In this document: piece after piece, positions 14,925 to 21,969 of the stretch
Layout of the letters: the number at the start of each line of letters is the position of its first letter
Numbering within the stretch: position 1 is the stretch's first letter
Virus record (IMG/VR): IMGVR_UViG_3300009506_000072
Coordinates: 1 to 42,605 of that record
Reading direction: 5' to 3' (one strand)
Length of the DNA stretch: 42,605 bases
Origin: a virus
Translations under genes and position numbers: made by a program
Notes under the pieces: generated by a model
What the model was told of the DNA's origin: nothing
The model's input: the letters and a program-made list of their open reading frames with translations, nothing else
The model's database searches: none

Positions 14925-16999
14925 GTAGAAAACGTACTGATATCTCAAGACTTTTACCTACTGTAGAAGCTGAAGAACTCACTTCAGCCGATCATGAGTT
15001 GGTAAAAGAACTGTTGGAATACCTGGAAAGCACGGGGGATTCCTCAGTGTTGGATGATATCTTTGCGCTCGACTACGATATGACGCCTATCCCTCCGGGT
15101 GAGTTCCTTAATTCTAGACACTACATGGGACCATTCATCGACGCTCTTTACCCCAAATGGAAAGAAGAGCTGTTGTATGTTTTAGACCCAAAGAACCAGA
15201 TCAACGAGTGGATCATTTACGGGTCTATTGGAACAGGTAAGACTTCAGCCGCTTGTGTGGCTCAGTTGTATAAGCTCTACTGGCTTACCTGTATGAAATC
15301 CCCTCAGCGTATTTTCGGATTGGCGGAACACTTCCCGGTGTATTTCGCTTTCTTCTCTGTAACAAAGGGTAAGGCAGAGGATGCCATTAACGCTAAGTTC
15401 CAGGGGCTGATGAACATGAGTCCCTACTTCCGTGAGCATCTTCCCAAGAACCCTAGAAAGGTGTTTTTGCAAGGTGCAGCTAATCTCTTCGGCGCGGGGT
15501 ACAAAGAACATCCTAAAAAAGACGATCTTTTTGAGCTTGTGCTGCCTCACAATCTACACCTACTATTCGGTTCGCAAACACAGCACGCGCTTTCTCTTGA
15601 CGTGTTTAGCGCAACGCTAGACGAGATGAACTTTCGTGGTAAGAAGTCTGTCCGAGAGGAAGAAGACGAAAATAGTGCTCAAAAACTTTACCATCAGGTA
15701 CGGACTCGTATTGAATCTCGTTTCAAGAACGCAGGCTATAACCCTGGATTGGTTATTAATATCTCGTCAGCTAGGTCTTCGGATTCTTTCGTGGAGCAGC
15801 GTATTCAAGAGGTTCGTCAAAATCATGTTTCTAACGTTCATATTTCTGATTTCGCTTTGTGGGATGTGAAGCCTGGACGATATGGCAATAAGTTCTTCAA
15901 GGTGTTTGTTAGCTCCGGTTTCCGTTCTTCTAGGATTCTAGATGAGGGAGAAATAGTCCCCGATATGCGTGAGGGGGAACAAATCATCGATGTACCTGAC
16001 TCCTTTAAGAGTACGTTTGAAACGGGGTTGGATGCTGCAATTAGGGATATTGCTGGAGTTCCTACGGCGGCTATCAATAAGTTGTTCAAACGAAGAGAGA
16101 TTATTTTAGAAGCTAATGGGAAATATGCTAATCCTATCCAACCTGAAACTCTTGAAATAGGATTGCAAAGTGGGCTAGAAGTTTCTGACTTTTTTGACGT
16201 AGATGAAGTAAGCCGTTATGATAATATTCAACGACATCTTCTACATTATCCTAGGGCCGGAAGGTTTGTACACGTTGACTTAGCTCGAAATGGTGACTGT
16301 GCAGCTATAACGAGTTTAGCTATACCTTTTTATTTCTATAGGCACCTTCCTCATGTAGATAATAATCGAGAAACAGTAACCTTAAAACTTCCTTTTGTTT
16401 TTGTAGACTTTCATTGTAGAATTAAAGCTCCTAAACTTGATGAAATTGCCTTTGAAAAAGTACGTCAATTTATCGTATGGCTTAGAGATAGTATGGGCTA
16501 TAATATAGTTCGGGTGTCTTATGACTCCTGGCAGTCAATTCATTCCATGCAACTTTTAAAGGAAAATGGTTTCGAAGTAGAGACTATCTCCGTGGATAAA
16601 ACAGATGAACCATACATGGAATTGCACAATGCTTTTGTAGAGAGACGACTTATGAAACCTCCTTTTACTGCCATAGATGTTGAGCTGCGGGATTTGGAGC
16701 ACGATATTACTGCGGCTAAAGGTTCAGTAGACCACCCTAGAAATAGCTCTAAGGACGTGGCTGACTCTTTGGCCGGTGCGTATGCTAATGCGTTAGAGTG
16801 GATTCACAAACACGGTTTTGGAGCTATAGGAGCAACCCTGGTTCAAGAGGCCGTCTTGCCATACCTCTTCCAGAAATCTCCGAAAGAAATCCGGGCCGCG
16901 AAACTATCGAAAGAACTGGGGTATGATGAGCCGGTTACCCTGGATAGCGGATATGAAGGACGATTTCAAAGGCCATCACGTCTTGCTTCCAGAGGTTAG
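14921..16999 (+). CDS. Terminase large subunit (packaging ATPase-nuclease)
   Basis: 692 residues. The N-terminal ATPase has a Walker A motif at 101-109 (GSIGTGKTS) and a Walker B motif ATLDE at 231-235 with the catalytic Glu. The C-terminal RNase H-like nuclease has a first acidic residue in FVHVDLARNGD (Asp453), a likely second near VSYDSW (Asp535), and the last in KDVADSLAGAYANA (Asp612 and Asp615). The enzyme docks on the portal, hydrolyses ATP to pump DNA into the prohead and cuts the concatemer. Base composition drops in the nuclease half (17 of 60 G or C at 16381-16440, against 30 of 60 at 15301-15360), which may reflect mosaic origin. The function is firm from the motifs. Confidence 0.93.
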   Translation: MSRKRTDISRLLPTVEAEELTSADHELVKELLEYLESTGDSSVLDDIFALDYDMTPIPPGEFLNSRHYMGPFIDALYPKWKEELLYVLDPKNQINEWIIYGSIGTGKTSAACVAQLYKLYWLTCMKSPQRIFGLAEHFPVYFAFFSVTKGKAEDAINAKFQGLMNMSPYFREHLPKNPRKVFLQGAANLFGAGYKEHPKKDDLFELVLPHNLHLLFGSQTQHALSLDVFSATLDEMNFRGKKSVREEEDENSAQKLYHQVRTRIESRFKNAGYNPGLVINISSARSSDSFVEQRIQEVRQNHVSNVHISDFALWDVKPGRYGNKFFKVFVSSGFRSSRILDEGEIVPDMREGEQIIDVPDSFKSTFETGLDAAIRDIAGVPTAAINKLFKRREIILEANGKYANPIQPETLEIGLQSGLEVSDFFDVDEVSRYDNIQRHLLHYPRAGRFVHVDLARNGDCAAITSLAIPFYFYRHLPHVDNNRETVTLKLPFVFVDFHCRIKAPKLDEIAFEKVRQFIVWLRDSMGYNIVRVSYDSWQSIHSMQLLKENGFEVETISVDKTDEPYMELHNAFVERRLMKPPFTAIDVELRDLEHDITAAKGSVDHPRNSSKDVADSLAGAYANALEWIHKHGFGAIGATLVQEAVLPYLFQKSPKEIRAAKLSKELGYDEPVTLDSGYEGRFQRPSRLASRG

Positions 17000-17047
17000 G
17001 GCTAATCCTGCTTTATTACAGTGACTTGACGAGTCGGAGGACTTATT

Positions 17048-17401
17048 ATGGATTTTCGTGACAAAGTAAACAAGCACATCGAGGAAACACTTATGGAAGG
17101 TGTTCTTCCAGACGTGGATGACATCCTGGAAATAGAAGTTCCTAATCAGAAGCCGGGTCCACAACGAAGTGGGGATGAGGGTGGTCCGAAGAGTGCTCGG
17201 GCAGCCGAGGCTACCTTCACTGATCACGTTGCGCCCCCGAACTTTGCTGGGGCTAGCCAAGGGAAAAAGTTCCCTTGCCCTCCGTTTAGTAATGCTAATC
17301 GGAGCATCCCTCCTGCAAAGTTTGGTAGTGCGGCTAAGATTAGAGAAGAAGCTATTCAAGCTGTTCTTGCCGACTTGGAAGCCATTCAGGACGAAGAATA
17401 A
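17048..17401 (+). CDS. Small linker-rich protein after terminase
   Basis: 117 residues. A helical N-terminus (FRDKVNKHIEETLMEGVLP) is followed by a Gly/Pro/Ala-rich, probably disordered middle. The C-terminal helix is ILADLEAI-like (REEAIQAVLADLEAIQ). GGAGG lies before ATG 17048. A perfect 8-bp inverted repeat lies inside at 17258-17277. The layout (helix, flexible linker, helix) suggests an adaptor or assembly factor in the terminase-portal region. No family is recognised. Confidence 0.65.
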   Translation: MDFRDKVNKHIEETLMEGVLPDVDDILEIEVPNQKPGPQRSGDEGGPKSARAAEATFTDHVAPPNFAGASQGKKFPCPPFSNANRSIPPAKFGSAAKIREEAIQAVLADLEAIQDEE

Positions 17402-17412
17402 GGGGGTTGCCC

Positions 17413-18507
17413 ATGGCGACCCTGAAAGCTCGCGCCCAGCAAAGTTTATTTGCTGCAAAAAAGAGGGTGCGGTTGAGTCCTTTAACTGTAGGTGACGCTA
17501 CAGCAGTCGCTTTTACAGTTATTAGATCTTCGCCTAATGCTCTGTTACGGGCAGCGTATGCCTCTAAAGGGGCAAAGAACTTTCCTCCAAACCCAGATCG
17601 ACGGGTGTTTAATAATGCCATAAATGCCGTTGTAGATCATCGTAGAGGAAGTATCTACGCCGCCTTTGTAACTTCTGTAGACGTTAGCGGAGTGTACCAC
17701 GCTGACCGTTTTGCCACTTCGCTAAAACGTCTGGGGATTATGGATGATCTTAACGTTAAACTCACAGCGGATGGGTTCGACGCTATTGCCCCCTTGGTTA
17801 TAAACAAGGCTCCCTTCTTTTGGGCCGATTTGACTAGTAGAGAAATTGATGCTGTTCGTAAAGAAGTGTCTGGTGTAGTTCAACGTGTGGTCTCTAGGTT
17901 TACGGAAGACGTAGAAAAAGAAGATATTAACGAACTGATCGAAGCGCAAGTATTTAAGTTGTCCCCTCAAACTTTAAGCCCGCGTGCTCAACTTCTTCAT
18001 GGTGCGGGGCAGTTATTCGTTACTGGGGGGAATCAGAGTATTTTTCTGAATTTGTTTCGTAAACTAGCACAGAACTCTAGAGTAACTTTGTTAAACCAAA
18101 ACAGTAGCCTAGAGGCCACTTTTGAGTCTTTTCACCAGCACCTGATGACGAATACTTCAGCTCTACAACGGTTGTTGCCTAAAGCAAAGTTTGGTGGACA
18201 AGCATTAACGGCTCAACAGATTCAGCGGTTGTTTCGTGATTCTCAGTTAACACGTCAGATGAAAAAGGCTTTTGAAGCTTCTTACGATGAAAAGCAACAT
18301 GCCATTAAAGTTGATGCTCTGTATAGGAATATGAGTCGTTATAACGTTATGTTTGACATGAAGAAAGCAGCTAAAGATAAGCTCCATAAAAAACTCAGTG
18401 ATGATTCAGCATCAGCTATACTTAGTAGCGTTGTCGGGTTGTTCTTTGCATTTGCGGGGGATACTAAAGGTCAGTCTTTCCCTGTTATGAAATCGTTAAA
18501 GGGGTAG
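17413..18507 (+). CDS. Unknown protein between terminase and portal genes
   Basis: 364 residues from ATG 17413, six bases after AGGGGG; an in-frame TTG at 17407 is too close to that site. The protein is mixed alpha/beta in its first half and helical and basic in its second (AQQIQRLFRDSQLTRQMKKA). A hydrophobic stretch lies near the C-terminus (about 340-355, SAILSSVVGLFFAFAG), which could insert in a membrane. The position fits an internal head or ejected protein, but this is inference. I do not recognise the family. Confidence 0.7.
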   Translation: MATLKARAQQSLFAAKKRVRLSPLTVGDATAVAFTVIRSSPNALLRAAYASKGAKNFPPNPDRRVFNNAINAVVDHRRGSIYAAFVTSVDVSGVYHADRFATSLKRLGIMDDLNVKLTADGFDAIAPLVINKAPFFWADLTSREIDAVRKEVSGVVQRVVSRFTEDVEKEDINELIEAQVFKLSPQTLSPRAQLLHGAGQLFVTGGNQSIFLNLFRKLAQNSRVTLLNQNSSLEATFESFHQHLMTNTSALQRLLPKAKFGGQALTAQQIQRLFRDSQLTRQMKKAFEASYDEKQHAIKVDALYRNMSRYNVMFDMKKAAKDKLHKKLSDDSASAILSSVVGLFFAFAGDTKGQSFPVMKSLKG

Positions 18508-18510
18508 TTC

Positions 18511-20298
18511 ATGCCTGAAGGTAAGATAATTCAGGGTCTAATGCGGATGACTGGGCTGGATAAAGTTATCCAGCGTGAGGTAGCTCTACGGGCACAGCTC
18601 GGAGGGATTCAAACTCAGTTTGCCGCAGGAGATGATCTCGTTGGGGATCTAGCCACGATTGAGGAGACTCTGAGCCAGTTTAATATGATCACTCGTATGC
18701 ACCGTGAACGTAGAATGCGTTACCGGGACTACGAAGCGATGGATAATTACGGGGATGTTTCAGTTGCTCTTGATATCTACGCAGAAGAAGCAACCCAAAC
18801 GGATCTGGTCAAGGATAAGAATGTTTGGGCTACAGGAGATTCAGAGGCAGTTAAAGAGATAGAAGCTTTTTTTGTCAAACATCGTATCCATACGCTCATT
18901 CATGGTTTTGCCCGAAACCTTGCGAAATATGGAGACATGTTTCTTTCTGTTAAGTATAGTTATGAAGGTATTGATCGCATACTGTATTTACCTCCAGACT
19001 ACATTTATCGGATTGGTCCAAGCATTGATCAAATTAAACATTTCAAACTAGAACAACAGCTCGCTAAGGTTTCCCCTCGTCAAGATGGTTTACTTCTCCC
19101 GTGGGAATGTGTCCATATGCGGCTGCTCTCTTTCGGATTCTCCACCCTTTATGGGCGGTCTATGATTGAACCTGCTCGTAAGCGTTGGTTGCATTTGAAG
19201 TTGCTGGAAGATTCTATTGCGATCTACCGTTTGAATCGAGCGGTTGAGCGGATTATTTTTTACATTGATGTGGGTGCAGCTTCACCTTCCGAAGCTCTAA
19301 GAATGGTCAATACCTATAAACGTAAGTTCGGTAACAAGCGTTCTTATATTGATCCTTCACAGGGGACATTCGAGCAACAGTATGACCCGCACAACATGCT
19401 GGAAAACATTTACTGGCCTGTCAATAGTGCAACAGAGAGATCTCGGATTGAAAAATTAGCTCCTCCACCAGAGCAGGGGCAACTTCAAGACTTGGATCAC
19501 TTTAATGAAAAGCTGTATGTAGCGTTGGGTATTCCGCGTGATTACCTTACTGGAGAAACTTCCGGCGCGTGGAATAGCCGAGAGGCTTTGGCTCTTCAAG
19601 ATGTGCGGTTTTCTCGTAAGCTCCATGCACTCCAAATTGCTCTTTTGGAGGGTCTGGAGACGCTGTGCCGTTTCCATTTAGCAGTAAGATGGGGGGATGC
19701 TGATAAGGCAGCTTCTGCACAATTTAAGCTCCATTTGGCGGATATTTCCAAGGTCGCTAGACAGCAATACGATACAATCATGATCAATCGTATGCAGCTC
19801 TTGACTATGATGAATGATCTTGGAAATCAGATGAGCTTTAACCGAGATGTATGGTTGGCTTTCATTGTAGAGAATTTCTTCCCCGATGTACCAAAGGAGT
19901 TAATTCCTCGTTTGATTATTCCGGATGCGGAATTAGCCGCAGCGAATGATGCGATAATGCAACAACAACAAGCTTTGGCTGTAGCCTCAAAACCGGCTGT
20001 TAAGTCTACGGGTGGTAAGAAACCAGTTGCTAAGAAAAAGAAATCAGCGACTGAAAGTATTAAACACACCATTTTGAATGACATACTACGTAATAACCTT
20101 ATGGAAGAGGAAGAGAGGGAGATGTTAGAAGACTATCTCCTAAATGATAATGGTGTGTTGCACCCTAGGGATCTTTCTTTCACTCTGCAATCACCACCGA
20201 AAATTCCACTTAACACGTTGCAGGAGTTGGTCAATAAACACTCTAAAACTTCTGCCCAGAGCGGGTTGCTTGTAGAAAACAATAATGGGGGTAAGTAG
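18511..20298 (+). CDS. Portal protein, T4 gp20-like
   Basis: 595 residues. Features of the gp20 family are visible: YGDVSVALDIYAEEATQ at 80-96, YGDMFLSV at 140-147, LPPDYIYRIGP near 160-170, and RAVERIIFYIDVG near 250. An ERSRIEKLAPPPEQGQLQDL segment near 315 and a LGIPRDYLTGET segment near 345 occupy the places of the gp20 segments around TTLPGG and ALRVPxSYL. It forms the dodecameric ring at the capsid vertex through which DNA enters and leaves. The C-terminal ~100 residues are Lys-rich with a long helical tail. An 8-bp inverted repeat lies at codons about 16-21. Strong identification from several motifs in order. Confidence 0.88.
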   Translation: MPEGKIIQGLMRMTGLDKVIQREVALRAQLGGIQTQFAAGDDLVGDLATIEETLSQFNMITRMHRERRMRYRDYEAMDNYGDVSVALDIYAEEATQTDLVKDKNVWATGDSEAVKEIEAFFVKHRIHTLIHGFARNLAKYGDMFLSVKYSYEGIDRILYLPPDYIYRIGPSIDQIKHFKLEQQLAKVSPRQDGLLLPWECVHMRLLSFGFSTLYGRSMIEPARKRWLHLKLLEDSIAIYRLNRAVERIIFYIDVGAASPSEALRMVNTYKRKFGNKRSYIDPSQGTFEQQYDPHNMLENIYWPVNSATERSRIEKLAPPPEQGQLQDLDHFNEKLYVALGIPRDYLTGETSGAWNSREALALQDVRFSRKLHALQIALLEGLETLCRFHLAVRWGDADKAASAQFKLHLADISKVARQQYDTIMINRMQLLTMMNDLGNQMSFNRDVWLAFIVENFFPDVPKELIPRLIIPDAELAAANDAIMQQQQALAVASKPAVKSTGGKKPVAKKKKSATESIKHTILNDILRNNLMEEEEREMLEDYLLNDNGVLHPRDLSFTLQSPPKIPLNTLQELVNKHSKTSAQSGLLVENNNGGK

Positions 20299-20666
20299 TG
20301 TCAGTTACTTATCAAAAATTGGCTAATAGGTTACAGAGCGATCCGAAAGCCTTAGATTATACGCAGAATCAGTTAATGTACTTGATGTCCCGAATCTTTT
20401 TTCATATTGGGGATGCTTTGGCTTCTGGCGAAGATGTTTATCTAGAAGGGTTTGGAAGGTTTTACCCGGACTGTAAACCCCCAAGAAAGATCAAATCCGG
20501 ATTAACGTCAGAAGAGCATATGACTGATTTCAAAGTGTTCGTTAAATTTAATGCTTTCAAACAACTGAATACCCAGGTTCAAGAGCTTATGAAACGCTTG
20601 GGTATAGAAGAATATTTAGGAGGAGAAGATGCTTCCACACCAGAAGAATCCGCCAGAAAAACCTGA
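20298..20666 (+). CDS. HU/IHF-like DNA-binding protein
   Basis: 122 residues starting at GTG 20298, which overlaps the portal stop. The layout is HU-like: N-terminal helices (LMYLMSRIFFHIGDALASGE at 26-45), the diagnostic strand VYLEGFGRFY at 47-56, a basic arm KPPRKIKSG at 60-68, and a closing strand/helix FKVFVKFNAFKQLNTQV. In HU the same places hold a VxLxGFGxFxxxxRxxRxxRNP arm and a FKPGxxLKxxV end. The long RNP arm is degenerate, so DNA bending may be altered. Such proteins condense or bend DNA. Its position directly after the portal gene suggests a role at packaging or in the head. ATG of the next gene lies inside its end. Confidence 0.75.
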   Translation: MSVTYQKLANRLQSDPKALDYTQNQLMYLMSRIFFHIGDALASGEDVYLEGFGRFYPDCKPPRKIKSGLTSEEHMTDFKVFVKFNAFKQLNTQVQELMKRLGIEEYLGGEDASTPEESARKT

Positions 20667-20802
20667 GCCGTTTACCACTATGGATGCTGAGATGGCTAAG
20701 GTATATCGAGAGACTCATCCACATTATGACGAGGAAGATTACTACGGGAATAAGCCCGTGAACTCAGACTCCAAAGACAGTGATGACGAATCAACTTCAT
20801 GA
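20629..20802 (+). CDS. Small acidic 57-residue protein, overlapping both neighbours
   Basis: 57 residues (MLPHQKNPPEKPEPFTTM through DSDDESTS). ATG 20629 has AGGAGGAG four bases upstream, the best ribosome site in this stretch. It begins inside the HU-like gene and ends inside the minor head gene. The protein is Pro-rich at the front and acidic at the back with no domain recognised. Because the minor head gene has no ribosome site of its own, translation of this small gene may deliver ribosomes to it. A real gene is supported by the strong ribosome site and overlaps typical of this phage. Confidence 0.6.
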   Translation: MLPHQKNPPEKPEPFTTMDAEMAKVYRETHPHYDEEDYYGNKPVNSDSKDSDDESTS

Positions 20803-21550
20803 AGCCAAGAACGTTGGTGATCATGCTGCAACTAAAAACCCTTGGCGACATCATGCTTTAGTTGCCACTTTAAGTGCGGCTGTTCGCCCAGGAAGGACTC
20901 AAGCGTTGCAAGATATGGGGCAGCGCATGACCTTCCCTAAGTTCGCTCGTCTTGAAGCAGATTTTCGTAAAGAACTTACTGATGCTTTCAGCACTATAAC
21001 AACAGATAGTGAGATGAGTAACCGGAAGATGAAAAGGATCTTCCGGGTTTTTTACACCCAAGCTTTCCAACTTGGACAGTCCTCTCTAAAAGGAGGAATG
21101 AGTAATCGTCTTCCTACTCTTACACAAGAAGATAGGCGATGGATTGAGACCTTTCTTCGTAAAGAGTTTGACCTTTGGAAAAAGTTCATAATAGATGTCA
21201 AAACGAAAAAAGGGAAAATGGATTATGACCAACGTAAGGAGATGTATGTCCAAACGTTGCGGTCTATGTACCAGGGTTCACGAGCCATTGGTATGCCCCC
21301 TATGACTCTTTTCTATTGGGATACTACTCCGGCTGAGCACTGTCCTCACTGTTTATATTTGAAGTCAAAGAGTCCTTTTACCAAGGACAACTTACCTACT
21401 GTACCGGCTGGTGGAGATACCCAGTGTAAAAGTAATTGTCGATGTCATCTACGGACTGCACAAGCATCAATCCCTGAATACCTTAGAGTGAAACGAAAAT
21501 CTCCAACTCGTCAAGAGCTTCTTAGAGGGATGCGTGCTTTGACCAAGTAG
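20783..21550 (+). CDS. Minor head protein, SPP1 gp7/Mu F-type
   Basis: 255 residues from ATG 20783 (GTG 20780 is also possible; neither has a clear ribosome site). The helical N-terminal part is followed by the family's C-terminal zinc-like block: FYWDTTPAEHCPHC (177-190), a Pro/Gly turn VPAGGDTQC (207-215), then KSNCRCHL (216-223). In Mu F/SPP1 gp7 proteins the same order occurs as W.....C..C...., P..PPxHPxCRC. These proteins bind the portal and reach into the head. A perfect terminator-like hairpin interrupts the gene at codons about 80-91. A T4-type portal next to this protein is an unusual mixture. Confidence 0.75.
   Translation: MTNQLHEAKNVGDHAATKNPWRHHALVATLSAAVRPGRTQALQDMGQRMTFPKFARLEADFRKELTDAFSTITTDSEMSNRKMKRIFRVFYTQAFQLGQSSLKGGMSNRLPTLTQEDRRWIETFLRKEFDLWKKFIIDVKTKKGKMDYDQRKEMYVQTLRSMYQGSRAIGMPPMTLFYWDTTPAEHCPHCLYLKSKSPFTKDNLPTVPAGGDTQCKSNCRCHLRTAQASIPEYLRVKRKSPTRQELLRGMRALTK
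21022..21053 (+). terminator. Perfect intrinsic terminator inside the minor head gene
   Basis: CCGGAAGAT (21022-21030) pairs perfectly with ATCTTCCGG (21038-21046) around GAAAAGG. G plus six T residues (21048-21053) follow. It lies on the coding strand within codons about 80-91 of the minor head gene. The form is textbook; activity in a translated message is not known. Confidence 0.6.
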
Positions 21551-21583
21551 CCCGTAGTATTCATTAATTGGTAGGAGTCGGAT

Positions 21584-21967
21584 ATGAACCAGCATGAGAA
21601 ATTAGATACTTTTATAACAGAAATGTTAGCTAGAGATTTTACGGAAGGTCAGATTGCTGAGCTACTTCTATTCGAAGATGACGTTTTAACAGAGACAGTT
21701 CGGCGTGTGCGTCGTAAGGTTAGTGGTATTAACGTTACGATGAGAAAAACTGGTCGTCCTAATCCTTTAAGGTCTCAAAGAGCCAAACGAGCTGCTCGTG
21801 CTCATCGGGCTTCTCGTTTGCAGGCCATGCGAAGATTCCAGAGATCACCTAAGGCAAAACAGATGCGTCGTGTGATGTCTCGTGTAAGAAAAACTAAACC
21901 TCGTCGTCCCACGGTAAAAAAACATGGGCCACCGCGCAGAGGTTATAAACCAGTTCGTAGGCGGTAG
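21584..21967 (+). CDS. Very basic protein with helical N-terminus
   Basis: 127 residues. Residues 1-45 are acidic and helical (LDTFITEMLARDFTEGQIAE LLLF) and may form a helix-turn-helix. From residue about 46 on the protein is dominated by Arg and Lys (RSQRAKRAARAHRASRLQAM, RRPTVKKHGPPRRGYKPVRRR), a pattern expected of a nucleic-acid-condensing tail. AGGAG precedes ATG 21584. An internal DNA-packaging or ejected protein is a reasonable inference from charge and position. No family is recognised. Confidence 0.7.
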   Translation: MNQHEKLDTFITEMLARDFTEGQIAELLLFEDDVLTETVRRVRRKVSGINVTMRKTGRPNPLRSQRAKRAARAHRASRLQAMRRFQRSPKAKQMRRVMSRVRKTKPRRPTVKKHGPPRRGYKPVRRR

Positions 21968-21969
21968 AC

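Noticed and set aside
17258-17277. CAAGGGAA/TTCCCTTG hairpin in the 117-residue gene after terminase
   Set aside because: Perfect 8 bp but with no T tract and inside a coding sequence; no regulatory evidence.
18556-18573. CTGGATAA/TTATCCAG inverted repeat in the portal gene
   Set aside because: Loop of two bases in a coding region; most likely incidental. An operator cannot be supported.
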